In this document: positions 16,392 through 25,488 of the stretch, in pieces
Numbering within the stretch: the first letter of the stretch is position 1
Layout: each line of letters starts with the position of its first letter
Assembly: GCA_963821755.1 (NCBI GenBank)
Contig: CAWGEX010000002.1
Span: 496,001 to 560,000, forward strand
Reading direction: 5' to 3'
Length of the DNA: 64,000 nucleotides
Origin: Bog-473 sp963821755
GTDB taxonomy: Bacteria > Actinomycetota > Acidimicrobiia > Acidimicrobiales > RAAP-2
Notes under the pieces: generated by a model
Seen by the model: only the letters and a program-made list of their open reading frames with translations
Told to the model about the DNA's origin: nothing
Databases searched by the model: none
Made by a program: the position numbers and the translations under genes

Positions 16392-17609
16392 GTGGGGCCG
16401 GTGATCAAGTATCTCGGGAGCAAGCGCCGGCTGATCCCGGTGCTCTCCCAGATCTGCGCCGCCTCGGGCGCCCGCACGGCGGTGGATCTCTTCACCGGCA
16501 CCACTCGCGTGGCCCAGGCCTTCAAGGCCCAGGGTCTCGCCGTCACCGCGCTCGACTCCGCTCGATACGCCCACGTCTTCGCCCAGACCTACATCGCCAC
16601 CGATGCTGCCACCGCCGACGTGCGGGCGCTGACCGCAGCCGTGGGCCACCTCAACGGCCTGCCCGGTCGACCCGGCTACGTGCACGACACGTTCTGCTCG
16701 GAAGCCCGGTTCTTCCAACCGTTCAATGGTGCTCGGATTGACGCCGTGCGCGACGCCATCGAGTCGGAGTATGCGGGGTCACCCTTGTACCCCCTCCTCC
16801 TCACCAGCCTGATCGAGGCGGCGGACCGGGTCGACTCGACCACCGGCGTCCAGATGGCCTACGTCAAGCAGTGGGCACCTCGCTCGGCCCGGCCGCTCAC
16901 CTTGCGGGTGCCCGAGCTGTTGCCCGGTGGCGGCCGGGCGGTGCTGGGTGATGCCCTCGAGCTGACACCGACGCTCGGCCCGTTCGACCTGGCGTACGTG
17001 GATCCGCCGTACAACCAGCACCGGTATTTCACCAACTATCACGTGTGGGAGACGCTGGTGGCCTGGGATGCGCCCGAGGCCTACGGCGTGGCCCGCAAGC
17101 GCATCGACTCGCGTGATCCTTCGACCCGGAGCGCCTTCAACTCCAAGCGCACCATGCCCGATGCCTTGCGCCGGGTCGTGCGTGACCTCGATTGCCGGCT
17201 GTTGGTCTTGTCGTACAACGACGAGGCCTGGCTCAATGCCGAAGAGCTTGAGGCCGTGTGTCGTGAGGGCGGCGGCGGTGGTGGGCGCGACGGCGTTGGG
17301 CGGAGCGGAGGTGGGCGCAGCGGAGTGGGCGGGGCTGGTGGAGCTGGTGAGCGGGAGGTCGTCACGTTGAGCTTCGACTCGGCTCGCTATGTGGGAGCGC
17401 AGATCGGCATTCACAATCCGGCCGGCGACAAGGTGGGGCAGGTGTCGCATCTCTCCAACCACGAACTGCTCGTCATCGCCGGCGAGGGCGCCCTGGTGCG
17501 CCACGTCGTGGACCAGGTGCGAGGTGCGGAGACCGAGCCTGCGACAGGCGGGTCCACCAGGTCGAGCGCCGGGGCCGCCAGCGGGCTGATGGCAGATCGG
17601 CTTCAATAG
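16392..17609 (+). CDS. solitary D12-class DNA adenine methylase
   Basis: 405 residues from GTG 16392 (a second GTG at 16401 would start at VIKYLGSKRR). The KYLGSKRRLIP motif is the D12-class FxGxK SAM region; VDLFTGTTRVAQAF follows; VDPPYNQHRYF is the DPPY catalytic motif of N6-adenine methylases. The C-terminal NHELLVIAG resembles the family's end. A glycine/arginine-rich insert (about residues 295-320) lies between the core and VVTLSFDSARYVG, coded by a GGCGG/GGAG low-complexity tract at 17262-17352. No restriction enzyme is next to it, so it is probably an orphan or regulatory methylase. Recognition site unknown. Confidence 0.85.
   Translation: MGPVIKYLGSKRRLIPVLSQICAASGARTAVDLFTGTTRVAQAFKAQGLAVTALDSARYAHVFAQTYIATDAATADVRALTAAVGHLNGLPGRPGYVHDTFCSEARFFQPFNGARIDAVRDAIESEYAGSPLYPLLLTSLIEAADRVDSTTGVQMAYVKQWAPRSARPLTLRVPELLPGGGRAVLGDALELTPTLGPFDLAYVDPPYNQHRYFTNYHVWETLVAWDAPEAYGVARKRIDSRDPSTRSAFNSKRTMPDALRRVVRDLDCRLLVLSYNDEAWLNAEELEAVCREGGGGGGRDGVGRSGGGRSGVGGAGGAGEREVVTLSFDSARYVGAQIGIHNPAGDKVGQVSHLSNHELLVIAGEGALVRHVVDQVRGAETEPATGGSTRSSAGAASGLMADRLQ
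17262..17352 (+). repeat. purine/G-rich low-complexity tract inside the adenine methylase
   Basis: GGCGGCGGTGGTGGG followed by repeated GGCGGAG, GGTGGGC and GGAGC units, coding a Gly/Arg/Ser linker. It is absent from the expected compact D12 fold and reads in frame. Confidence 0.6.
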
Positions 17610-17614
17610 GCGCC

Positions 17615-18613
17615 GTGACCAAACACGTCGCCCGGTTGGAAGATGTGGATCTCACCGCTCGTCTCTCCAGAGAGGAGGAGGAGAAGCGCCTGCACGCGGC
17701 CCAACTCCGGTTGTTGCATCTGCGCCTGATCATCGGTGGCCAGCTGAGCGGCGGGGAACTGGGTCCGCCGGTCTGCATCGTCTTCGAGGGGTGGGACGCC
17801 GCCGGCAAGGGTGGCGCCATCAAGCGCCTCGTCGCGCCCCTCGATCCACGTCACGTCCGCATCGCCCCATTCGCCGCCCCCACCCACGACGAGCTGCGCC
17901 ACCACTTCCTCTGGCGTTTCTGGCCACCGTTGCCCGGCTGGGGCGGCATGACGATCTTCGACCGCAGCTGGTACGGACGGGTGCTGGTCGAGCGGGTGGA
18001 GCAGCTGGCGACCGAGGTGCAGTGGCGCCGGGCCTACGACGAGATCAACGACTTCGAGCACTCCCTGGCCGAAGAGGGCATGATCGTGATCAAGCTGTGG
18101 ATGCACCTCTCGCACCAGGAACAGCTGCGCCGCTTCGAGCGTCGCCGCGACGATCCCCTCAAGTCGTGGAAGCTGACCGACGAGGATTGGCGCAACCGCG
18201 AGAAGCGACCGCAGTACACCGAGGCGGTCAACGACATGCTGCGCTTGACCGACGGCCCGCTGGCGCCGTGGGATGTCATCTCGTCGGAGCACAAGCGCTA
18301 CGGGCGGGTCGAGGTCATCGAGACGGTGATCCGCCGCATCGAGGCCGGCATGGCCAGACTGGGCATGGAGCTTCCGTCCTCCGATGACGAGGCCGAGCAA
18401 CAGACGGAACTGGCCCTGGGTGCCGACGAGGCCGACTCCCAATCCGATCACCCGGCCGCCGACGCCGACGCCCCCGGAGGAAACGCCAAAGGCGGCGACG
18501 CAGAAGGCACCGCTCCCCCGGCGACGGACGGCCGATCCGCACCTGCATCCGCAACCGGATCCCCACCTGAAGCCGTACCTGAATCCACCGCTGATCCCCG
18601 AATCCACCGCTGA
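17615..18613 (+). CDS. ppk2: polyphosphate kinase 2 family protein
   Basis: 332 residues from GTG 17615, 5 nt after the methylase stop. Walker A is GWDAAGKGGAIKRL (about residue 55), the lid/PPK2 motif is YGRVLVERVE and Walker B-like is TIFDRSWYGR. WKLTDEDWRNREK is the conserved PPK2 helix. PPK2 enzymes transfer phosphate between polyphosphate and nucleotides. The core ends near residue 250; about 80 residues of acidic, then Pro/Ala/Ser-rich low-complexity tail follow, longer than usual and probably disordered. Nucleotide preference and direction cannot be read from the sequence. Confidence 0.9.
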   Translation: MTKHVARLEDVDLTARLSREEEEKRLHAAQLRLLHLRLIIGGQLSGGELGPPVCIVFEGWDAAGKGGAIKRLVAPLDPRHVRIAPFAAPTHDELRHHFLWRFWPPLPGWGGMTIFDRSWYGRVLVERVEQLATEVQWRRAYDEINDFEHSLAEEGMIVIKLWMHLSHQEQLRRFERRRDDPLKSWKLTDEDWRNREKRPQYTEAVNDMLRLTDGPLAPWDVISSEHKRYGRVEVIETVIRRIEAGMARLGMELPSSDDEAEQQTELALGADEADSQSDHPAADADAPGGNAKGGDAEGTAPPATDGRSAPASATGSPPEAVPESTADPRIHR

Positions 18614-18662
18614 GCACCACTGAATCAGCACCAGCCGACACTGCAGGATCGAGGATCGACGC

Positions 18663-19673
18663 GTGAGTACCGCTAGCCGCTACGGCATCACCATCCCTTT
18701 CGACGGCGTGCCCCTGCACGCCCACCGCGAATGGTTCGCCACCCTGCGCCGGCTCGGCTACACCGATGTCTGGTCGGCCGAGGTCGACGGGTCCGACGGC
18801 TTCACCCCCCTCGCCCTGGCCGCGGCCTGGGAGCCCGAGCTGAAACTCGGCGTCGCCATCACCCCGGCCTACACCAGGGGCCCCGCCCTCATGGCGCAGA
18901 GCGTGGCCTCCATCGCCGACGCCGCCCCGGGACAGTTCGCCTTCGGACTCGGCGCCTCGTCCGAGGTCATCGTGGCCAACTGGAACGGGCTGGCCTTCGA
19001 GAACCAGTACCGCCGGGTCCGCGACACCCTGCGCTTCCTCCGCTTGGCCCTGACCGGCGAGAAGATCACCGAAACCTACGAGACCTTCCACGTCAAGGGA
19101 TTCCGGCTGGCCCGGGTGCCCGAGCAACTCCCAGATCTCTACCTGGCCGCCCTGCGACCCGGCATGCTGCGTCTGGCCGGCAAGGAAGCCGATGGCGCCA
19201 TTCTCAATTGGCTGGGCGCCGACGACGTGCCCAAGGCGGTGGCCGAGGTCGAGCAGGGTGGTGGGGCGGGCAAGGAGATCGTGGCCCGCATCTTCGTCAT
19301 CCCCCACGAAGACCCGAACGTGGCCCGGACCATCGGGCGCCGCATGATCACCGCCTATCTCAACGTCGAGGCCTACGCCGAATTCCACCGCTGGCTGGGC
19401 CGGGGGCCGGCGCTCCAGCCGATGTGGGACGCCTGGGCCGCCGGTGACCGCAAGGCCGCGCTGGCCGCCATCCCCGACGAGGTGGTGGACGATCTCATCG
19501 TGCACGGGTCGACGAGTGAGTGCCGCGCGCACATCCAGCGCTATATGGACAACGGCATCTCCGTGCCCGCCCTGGCCGTCATCCCCTTCGGCGTCGACCT
19601 GGCCGACGTGGTGGCCGGCCTCTCCCCCTCGGCCGCCACGGCCGCCGCCACGGCCGTCAGCACGCCCACCTGA
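18663..19673 (+). CDS. LLM class (F420-dependent-type) oxidoreductase
   Basis: 336 residues from GTG 18663. TIM-barrel luciferase-like monooxygenase fold: YGITIPFDGVPL, LGYTDVWSAEVDGSDGFTPL, LKLGVAITPAYTRGPALMAQ, GQFAFGLGASSEVIV and YLAALRPGMLRLAGKEADG. The VAITP and AFGLGASS motifs match F420-using LLM proteins of actinobacteria; cofactor and substrate are inferred. Its stop is fused as TGATG to the amidase start, so the two are translationally coupled. The C-terminal 20 residues are Ala/Ser/Thr-rich. Confidence 0.86.
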   Translation: MSTASRYGITIPFDGVPLHAHREWFATLRRLGYTDVWSAEVDGSDGFTPLALAAAWEPELKLGVAITPAYTRGPALMAQSVASIADAAPGQFAFGLGASSEVIVANWNGLAFENQYRRVRDTLRFLRLALTGEKITETYETFHVKGFRLARVPEQLPDLYLAALRPGMLRLAGKEADGAILNWLGADDVPKAVAEVEQGGGAGKEIVARIFVIPHEDPNVARTIGRRMITAYLNVEAYAEFHRWLGRGPALQPMWDAWAAGDRKAALAAIPDEVVDDLIVHGSTSECRAHIQRYMDNGISVPALAVIPFGVDLADVVAGLSPSAATAAATAVSTPT

Positions 19674-21082
19674 TGGACTTCCGCACCACATCCGTGGCCG
19701 ATCTGGCCCGTCAGGTGCGCAGCCGCACCGTCAGCGCCCGGGAGCTGGCCCAGGCTGCGCTCGATCGGATCGAGGCCCTCGACCCCACCTACCACGCCTT
19801 CGTCGCCGTGGACGGTGAGCGGGCACTGGCGGAGGCCGCCGCGGTCGACCAGGTCATCGCTTCGGGCGGTGATCCCGGTCCCCTGGCCGGCATCCCGCTG
19901 GCCGTCAAGGACAACCAGGACGCCATCGGCTACCGCACCACGTTCGGCTCGCCGTTGCTGGCCGACGCGCCGGCGGCGACCCACGACATCCCCTTCGTGG
20001 CCCGCATGCGGGCGGCTGGATGCGTGGTGGTGGGCAAGACCAACACGCCGGAGTTCGCCTGGTCGGCCAACACGACCAATGCGGTCTTCGGGCCCACCAC
20101 CAACCCCTTCAGCCTCGGGCACGGGCCGGGCGGGTCCTCGGGTGGAGCGGCGGCCGCGCTCGCCGCCGGCATGGTGCCCCTGGCCACCGGCTCCGACGGC
20201 GGCGGGTCCATCCGTATCCCGTCGGCCTGCTGCGGGCTCTCGGGCATGAAACCGTCGCTGGGCCGGGTGCCCGGCGGCGGCGCGGCGGCCCCCGGCTGGA
20301 TCGACCTCTCTACCAGCGGTCCCATGGCCCGGCGCATCACCGACGTCACGACCGCCCTCGATGTCGCCGTGGGCCCCGACCCGAGCGACCTGCGTGCGCT
20401 GCCCCGCCCCGAGGCGTCGTGGTTGGCCGCACTGGAGGATCCCCACGTGCCGGTCCGGGTGGCCTGGGCGCCGACCCTCGGGTACGCCGAGGTCGACGCC
20501 GAGGTGCTGGCCGCCTGCGAGCGCGCGGTGGGCGTCCTCGAGTCGCTGGGCGCCGAGGTTACGACGATCGACACCGTCTTCGACGAGGACCCGGTGGGCG
20601 ACTGGCTCACCCTGGTCGGGGTCTGCCAGCTCCGGACCATGCGCCCCTTCTTCGATCATCCGAGGTGGGACGACGTCGACCCGGTGCTGCGGGCCATCGT
20701 CGACGGTGCCAAGGCCACCACCGGCGAGCAGGTGGTCCGCGTGTTGGACCGGTGTCATGAGATGAACCTCTCGTTGGTCGACTTGTTCCACGACGTGCGC
20801 ATCTTGATCACGCCGACCTGTTCAGGGGTGGCGCCTCCGCTCGGGTCCACCGGGGCCAGCATGGTCAACGGTGAGGTGTCGCACAACTGGGTGCAGTTCA
20901 CCTACCCGTTCAATATGACCCGGTCCCCGGCCGCCACCGTGTGCGCCGGGTTGAGCTCGGCCGGATTGCCCATCGGGCTGCAGTTGATCGGGCCCCAACA
21001 CGGTGACCTCGTCGTGCTGCGCACGGCCGCTGCCCTGGAAGCGGCGCTGGACCAGGGCGTGCTGGCGCCCGTGGCTGAATGA
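19673..21082 (+). CDS. amidase (amidase signature family)
   Basis: 469 residues from ATG 19673. The Ser-cisSer-Lys triad is visible: Lys in PLAVKDNQDAIG (about residue 83), and the two Ser in the signature GGSSGGAAAALAAGM with GSDGGGSIRIPSACCG. The N-terminal LARQVRSRTVSARELAQAAL and KTNTPEFAWSANTTNAVFGP are typical. It hydrolyses a C-N amide bond; the substrate is unknown. Coupled to the LLM gene upstream; followed by a cupin and a P450 on the same strand, which suggests a degradation pathway. Its stop codon lies in a 9-bp triple repeat (21079-21105). Confidence 0.9.
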   Translation: MDFRTTSVADLARQVRSRTVSARELAQAALDRIEALDPTYHAFVAVDGERALAEAAAVDQVIASGGDPGPLAGIPLAVKDNQDAIGYRTTFGSPLLADAPAATHDIPFVARMRAAGCVVVGKTNTPEFAWSANTTNAVFGPTTNPFSLGHGPGGSSGGAAAALAAGMVPLATGSDGGGSIRIPSACCGLSGMKPSLGRVPGGGAAAPGWIDLSTSGPMARRITDVTTALDVAVGPDPSDLRALPRPEASWLAALEDPHVPVRVAWAPTLGYAEVDAEVLAACERAVGVLESLGAEVTTIDTVFDEDPVGDWLTLVGVCQLRTMRPFFDHPRWDDVDPVLRAIVDGAKATTGEQVVRVLDRCHEMNLSLVDLFHDVRILITPTCSGVAPPLGSTGASMVNGEVSHNWVQFTYPFNMTRSPAATVCAGLSSAGLPIGLQLIGPQHGDLVVLRTAAALEAALDQGVLAPVAE

Positions 21083-21105
21083 CCTGTATGACCTGTATGA
21101 CCTGT
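21079..21105 (+). repeat. 9-bp triple tandem repeat containing the amidase stop codon
   Basis: Three exact copies of ATGACCTGT. The first contains the TGA stop at 21080-21082. The unit ends 21 bp before the GTG of the cupin gene, just ahead of its AAAGGAG ribosome site. Confidence 0.95.
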
Positions 21106-21126
21106 CCCGATTGAAAGGAGCCCGTC

Positions 21127-21594
21127 GTGTCGATAGCCAGTGAAGAGGATGTGGTGCGTCTCGTCCGCCCCGACGATGCCCCCTGGGCCGACACCGGCAC
21201 CGGCGTGCTGCTCAAGGTCCTGCGCTTCGACCAACGGCACGGCACCTGGGTCATCCTCAACCGCTTCCGCCCCGGTGTCTTGCTGCAGAAGCATCGCCAC
21301 ACCGGCTCGGTCGACGCGTATACGTCGGCGGGACGGTGGCATTATCTCGAATACGACTTCCACGTCGAGGCGGGGTCGTATCTCTTCGAGCCGGCCAACT
21401 CGGAACATACCCTGCACGTGCCCGAGGACAACACGGAGGACACCGACGTGTGCTTCGTCATCGAGGGGGCCCTGCTGAATCTGGCGCCCGACGGGTCGGT
21501 CGAATCGGTGACCGACGGTCCCGGCATTCTGGCCGCTTACTACGCCCTGCTCGAGGCTCAGGGCGATCCGCGACCCAACGGCCTCATCGTCTAG
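21127..21594 (+). CDS. cupin-domain protein, 2,4'-dihydroxyacetophenone dioxygenase-like
   Basis: 155 residues from GTG 21127 with an AAAGGAG ribosome site. Cupin fold with metal-binding His/Glu: LQKHRHTGSVDAYTSAGRWHYLEYDFHVEAGSYLFEPANSEHTL, where HRH and the later His of SEHTL are probable ligands. The GRWHYLEYDF motif and length match the family that includes 2,4'-dihydroxyacetophenone dioxygenase. The role as an Fe-dependent C-C cleaving dioxygenase is inferred from family membership. Its stop abuts the GTG of the P450 gene directly. Confidence 0.8.
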   Translation: MSIASEEDVVRLVRPDDAPWADTGTGVLLKVLRFDQRHGTWVILNRFRPGVLLQKHRHTGSVDAYTSAGRWHYLEYDFHVEAGSYLFEPANSEHTLHVPEDNTEDTDVCFVIEGALLNLAPDGSVESVTDGPGILAAYYALLEAQGDPRPNGLIV

Positions 21595-22806
21595 GTGGGA
21601 TCCGCCGGGGCCCGGGCTGGGGCCGCCGACGTGGGCCGCCTCACCGACCCGCAGCTGTACCAGGCCGGTGATCCCTTCGCCCTGTACGCCGAATTGCGCT
21701 CGAGCGCGCCGGTGGCCTGGCACGAACCCGACGAGCGGGCCGGTGGCTTCTGGGCCGTCACCACGCACCCCGAGGTGGCGGCCATCGGGACTGACCCCGA
21801 GGTGTTCTGCTCGTCGCGGGGCATCTTGGTCGAGGAGATCGGCACCACCTACGACTCGCCGCCCACCATGATGCACACCGACCCGCCGCAGCACACCCGC
21901 TACCGTCGCCTGGTCCAGCCGGGGTTCAAGCCGTCGATGGTGCGGCTGATGGAAGCCGGCGTGACGGACAAGGCCCGGGCCCTGTTGGCGCCGCTGCCTT
22001 GCGGCGAGGTGGTCGACATCGTGGGCGCGCTCTCCATCCCCTACCCGCTCCAGGTCATCTGCGAGCTCCTGGGTGTCGACGGCGAGCAATGGCCCCGCTT
22101 CTACGAATGGTCGGAGGCGGTGATCCCGGGCGAGAGCGACCGGTCGGCGGAGGAGCGGGCGGGGTTGCAGGCCGAGATGTGGGAGTACCTGATCGGCGTG
22201 GCCGAGCGGCGCCGGGCCGAGCCGGTCGACGACCTGGTCTCCGCGCTGGCCACCGCCGAGTCCGAGGGTGACCAGCTGAGCGAGGCCGAGCTGGCCATGT
22301 TCTTGATCCAGCTGCTGGTGGCCGGCAATGAGACGACCCGGAACCTCCTCTCGGGCGGCCTGGTGGCCCTGGCCGAGCACCCCGACCAGTGGGCCGACCT
22401 GCGGGCCGACCGGTCGTTGCTGCCGGGCGCGGTCGAGGAACTGCTGCGCTGGACCACTCCGGTGATCTCGTTCATGCGCACCGCCACCCGCGCCACCTTG
22501 GTGCGTGGCCAGGCCATCGCCGAGGGCGATCCCCTGCTGCTGGTCTACGCCTCGGCCAATCGTGACGAGTCCGTGTTCGGGCCCGACGCCGACCAATTCC
22601 GCATCGACCGCCATCCCAATCCCCACCTGAGCTTCGGGTTCGGGCCGCACTTCTGCCTGGGGGCGGCGTTGGCCCGTATCGAGGCCCGGGTCGTTCTCGG
22701 TGAGTTGCTCGACCGGTTCACCACGGTCGAGGTGGCCGGCGAGGTGACGCGCACGGCCAGTCCGGTCATCGCCGGTGTCCGCCGGGCGCCACTGGTCTTT
22801 CGGTAG
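21595..22806 (+). CDS. cytochrome P450
   Basis: 403 residues from GTG 21595, directly after the cupin TAG. Motifs: HTDPPQHTRYRRLVQPGFKP (C helix), I-helix LLVAGNETTRNLLSGGL, K-helix EELLRW, and heme loop FGFGPHFCLGAALAR with the Cys ligand. A bacterial soluble class I enzyme needing ferredoxin partners, which are not encoded nearby. The substrate is not clear; the context is an amidase and a cupin. It differs from the CYP125-like gene at 54.9 kb. An 8-bp repeat array follows the stop. Confidence 0.93.
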   Translation: MGSAGARAGAADVGRLTDPQLYQAGDPFALYAELRSSAPVAWHEPDERAGGFWAVTTHPEVAAIGTDPEVFCSSRGILVEEIGTTYDSPPTMMHTDPPQHTRYRRLVQPGFKPSMVRLMEAGVTDKARALLAPLPCGEVVDIVGALSIPYPLQVICELLGVDGEQWPRFYEWSEAVIPGESDRSAEERAGLQAEMWEYLIGVAERRRAEPVDDLVSALATAESEGDQLSEAELAMFLIQLLVAGNETTRNLLSGGLVALAEHPDQWADLRADRSLLPGAVEELLRWTTPVISFMRTATRATLVRGQAIAEGDPLLLVYASANRDESVFGPDADQFRIDRHPNPHLSFGFGPHFCLGAALARIEARVVLGELLDRFTTVEVAGEVTRTASPVIAGVRRAPLVFR

Positions 22807-22808
22807 AG

Positions 22809-22848
22809 GCGCCTCTGCGCCTCTGCGCGTCGGCGCGTCTGCAGCTCT
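22809..22848. repeat. 8-bp tandem repeat, five copies, just after P450 stop
   Basis: GCGCCTCT, GCGCCTCT, GCGCGTCG, GCGCGTCT and GCAGCTCT in a row, beginning 2 bp after the TAG stop of the P450 gene. Confidence 0.8.
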
Positions 22849-22890
22849 GACGGGCGTCGCCTGGTGCGAGTCGATTGGTGGGAGTCGATT

Positions 22891-23310
22891 CTAGGGCCAG
22901 GGGGAGTAGGTCACTGAGGCGCCCGTCACTTCGATGGAGAGCACCGGGGATTCGTGCAGATCACCACGCACTCGGAGGTCATAGCGGCCCTCGGCCAGCG
23001 AACCGAACACGGCCGCGTACTGGGTGCACGTTGGAATGAGGCGAGCCCGGACGGCCGTGTGGACGCCTCGCCACTCTGTGCCCACCTTTCGGATCTCGAT
23101 CTCGTGGCCCTCCATGGCTGGAGGGGTGTCGATGACAACGGCCCCGAATCCATCACCAATATCGAGTACCACGGCCGCCACCGGGCTGGGGTCAGGGAGG
23201 ACCTCCACGGTGGCTCCCGCCGCGCCGTGGCTGGTGTTGGGGCTGGGCCTGGGGCTGGGGCTGGGGCTGGGGCTGGGGCTGGGACTATGGGAATGCGTCA
23301 GGGTGGTCAT
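22891..23310 (-). CDS. uncharacterised small protein with Ser-Pro repeat N-terminus
   Basis: 139 residues from ATG 23310 (a TTG at 23313 is also in frame), 4 nt after the stop of the DUF4331 gene. Residues 5-25 are His/Ser/Pro repeats coded by the (GGGGCT) array at 23239-23286. The rest is strand-rich: VAAVVLDIGDGFGAVVIDTP, GHEIEIRKVGTEWRGVHTAVRAR, AVFGSLAEGRYDLRVRG and SIEVTGASVTYS, a beta-sandwich appearance like carbohydrate- or protein-binding domains. I do not recognise a named family. Co-transcribed with the DUF4331 and Tat-exported proteins. Confidence 0.6.
   Translation of the reverse strand: MTTLTHSHSPSPSPSPSPSPRPSPNTSHGAAGATVEVLPDPSPVAAVVLDIGDGFGAVVIDTPPAMEGHEIEIRKVGTEWRGVHTAVRARLIPTCTQYAAVFGSLAEGRYDLRVRGDLHESPVLSIEVTGASVTYSPWP
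23239..23286. repeat. (GGGGCT)n tandem repeat coding a Ser-Pro run
   Basis: A run of GGGGCT hexamers with one GGGCCT variant on the plus strand. On the minus strand it codes alternating Ser-Pro near the N-terminus of the small protein. The same hexamer occurs in the unrelated secreted-protein gene at 13231. Confidence 0.85.
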
Positions 23311-23314
23311 CAAC

Positions 23315-24774
23315 TCATGCCGCGGCGAACCCCTGGTTGGGCACGCCGAGGTAGGGAAACTGGCCGAGATAGTTCTCGGTGCCCTTGGCCGTCGTGTCGG
23401 TGGCCGAGCTGGTCAGGCCTTGGGTGATGGCATTGACCGCGGCATCGGCCTTAAAGCCCGTGTCAACCAGGCCCAACAGAGCACCCGCGATGGCCTGTAT
23501 CTCGATATTGACCACGTCGTCGAAGACTCGCCGGCCATTGGGGAATCCGGCGAGATCCCCCCCCAGCGCCCCCATGTTGTTTCCGGCCAGTTGGCCGCCG
23601 GCGTTGGCCACCGGCGGTATGGCCAGGTTGAGCCGGAGCATGTCGGCCTGGGTGTGACCGGTGAAGGTCGAATAAGTGGGTGACACGACGCCCGCCGGGA
23701 TGCCTGTCAGCAAGATGGCCACCAGATCGGCCCGATTCGGCGAAGCCGCGTTGTAGGCGGCCAGGTGCGGAAACACCGTGGTTCCCCCATTGGGCGTGTA
23801 GAGCGCCGGCAGCAACTGGGCCAGTTCGGGGTTCGTGTAGTGCGAAGCGAATTGGGAGTCCTGAGCGGGCTCGTGGCGGTTCCAGTAGTCCTTTGTGGCC
23901 ATCGGGATGAGCACTTCGTTGACCAAGGGGTTGCCCAACCGGGAGATCTGGACGTAAGGACCGGCGTCCGTGTCGCGGTCCGAGATCTCCTTCATCACCA
24001 CGGATCCTCACCTTCTGGCGGCTGGCGGTGGTCCAAACGCCGATGCACGAGGTGCGGCACGGCCGGATTCGACGGCACTGAGCCGTTGGCGGTGAGCTCG
24101 GAGATGGGAATCTGGAGGGCGATCGAGTGCACATTGAGACCGGCCGTGGCGTTGATACCGGCCATCGCGGAAAGCGGCGCTCCTACGCCGAACGTGTTGT
24201 GCAATGGCGCCAGAGGCCGCAAGATGCCGAGGTCGAAGATGGAACCGAGGTCGACGAAGAATCCTTCGGCTCTTTGACCAGCGAAGACCTTGACTCCACC
24301 GGCAACGCTCTGGATGGCTGGAACGGCCAAACCAGCGGCGTAGTTCGGGGTCGAAAGTGGGCCGATATTGCAGGGCGGGCAGGGGAGATTGCTGCCGAGG
24401 TTGGTCACACGACCATGTGGGTAGTCGACCCGCCGGACCGAGTAGGTCTGCACCCGGTTCCACGACGACGAGGCGAGTGACTGAATCGGGCCGGTGTTGT
24501 ACAAGAAGGTATTGGGATTCTTGACGGTGGTTGTGAACTGGAATTGGTAGGCGATGTCGGCTACCGAATCACCATTGTTGTCGATGAGAATCTCATAGAG
24601 CACGTTGTCGCCGAACTCGAAGAAGTTCGGTCCCCCGTCGGCCGGCTGTAACGGCACGTAGTTCGCGATCAGGGTGACCGACGTCGGAGCATCTGGACTG
24701 ACGAAGGCGTAGAGATCGGTACTGTCGGCTACTGGGTCTTTGGATATTTCGGGTGCTTCACGGTGCGATGACAC
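23315..24774 (-). pseudogene. DUF4331 domain-containing protein, disrupted by two frameshifts
   Basis: Start ATG 24774: MSSHREAPEISKDPVADSTDLYAFVSPD is a textbook DUF4331 N-terminus. The first frame is good to PSNPAVPHL near 24055. A second frame then carries IGVWTTASRQKVRI. A third, from about 23995, carries GPYVQISRLGNPLVNEVLIPM, YTPNGGTTVFPHLAAYN and GFPNGRRVFDDVVNIEIQAI to the end at 23315. All three segments belong to one ~480-residue family protein, so two single-base errors between about 23990 and 24060 are inferred. DUF4331 function is unknown. No signal peptide is seen. Confidence 0.82.
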
Positions 24775-24913
24775 GGCTCACCTCATTTGGGTTGGCGGGA
24801 TGGTGCATGGGACGCCCACTTCGGCGAGCGGTGGACCGGGCAAGGACAGAAAACAGACTCGGTACAGCAATCAGAAACAGTCTGAAAACAGGGGGACGAT
24901 GCCGGCGACCGGG

Positions 24914-25210
24914 CTAGGTGGCAGCCCGGTGGAGTTGGGCCGCGAGCTTGCGATCCCGGTAGACCACCTCATGGTCACCGTAGAAGAGACCGATCTCGCC
25001 GGTGTCAAGGTCGCGCACGTGTGCCACGAGCGGCCGGTCGAGATGACCTCCGGTCTCTGCAGCCTCCCCCATGTCTTCGGCGTTGGTGGGAGCCGTCGTG
25101 ACCGCGCCGGCCAGGGTCGGTAGCGCCATCGGCACCGCGCTCGCCACGCCAGCGGCGGCCACCGCCATCGACCCCCGCTTCAGGAAATCTCGCCGGTTTA
25201 ACGGTGCCAT
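24914..25210 (-). CDS. small Tat-exported protein
   Basis: 98 residues. NRRDFLKRG is a twin-arginine motif, followed by the hydrophobic SMAVAAAGVASAVPMALP and a cleavage region LAGAVTTA. The mature ~60 residues include GGHLDRPLVAHVRDLDTGEIGLFYGDHEVVYRDRKLAAQL, a pattern I have seen only as hypothetical protein in actinobacteria. A strong AGGAGGG ribosome site precedes ATG 25210. Tat export suggests folding or cofactor binding before export, or co-export with a partner. Adjacent to the DUF4331 gene on the same strand, so a functional link is likely. Confidence 0.75.
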   Translation of the reverse strand: MAPLNRRDFLKRGSMAVAAAGVASAVPMALPTLAGAVTTAPTNAEDMGEAAETGGHLDRPLVAHVRDLDTGEIGLFYGDHEVVYRDRKLAAQLHRAAT

Positions 25211-25241
25211 GGATCACCCTCCTCTTGTTGTGGTTCCACTT

Positions 25242-25261
25242 TCGATTTCGAATGCAATCGA
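25242..25261. promoter_or_regulatory. inverted repeat upstream of the Tat/DUF4331 operon
   Basis: TCGATT, 8-nt spacer, AATCGA, in an AT-richer patch 32 bp before the Tat gene start codon. This is a plausible operator or promoter element of the operon; no -35/-10 pair is clear. Confidence 0.3.
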
Positions 25262-25488
25262 TCCTGATCCGTGACCTATTCGGCACGGTGGACGACTGGG
25301 ATGAAAGAAATCCGAAAAACCCGATCTCCAGGGCCGACCAATTTCCCCGGGGCCGCGGTCGGTGCATGCACGGCGGTCAGCGGCGGTCAGCGGCAACTGG
25401 GCGGCAGACGGCGGCAGTCAACTCAGGGCAACGTCACAAGGGTCATCGCCCCTGGGGAGACGGCAGGCGATTACCGCCGGTCACCCAG

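Noticed and set aside
16779..17606. Long antisense open frames across the methylase and many other genes.
   Set aside because: High-GC codon bias produces such shadows; none has recognisable domains.
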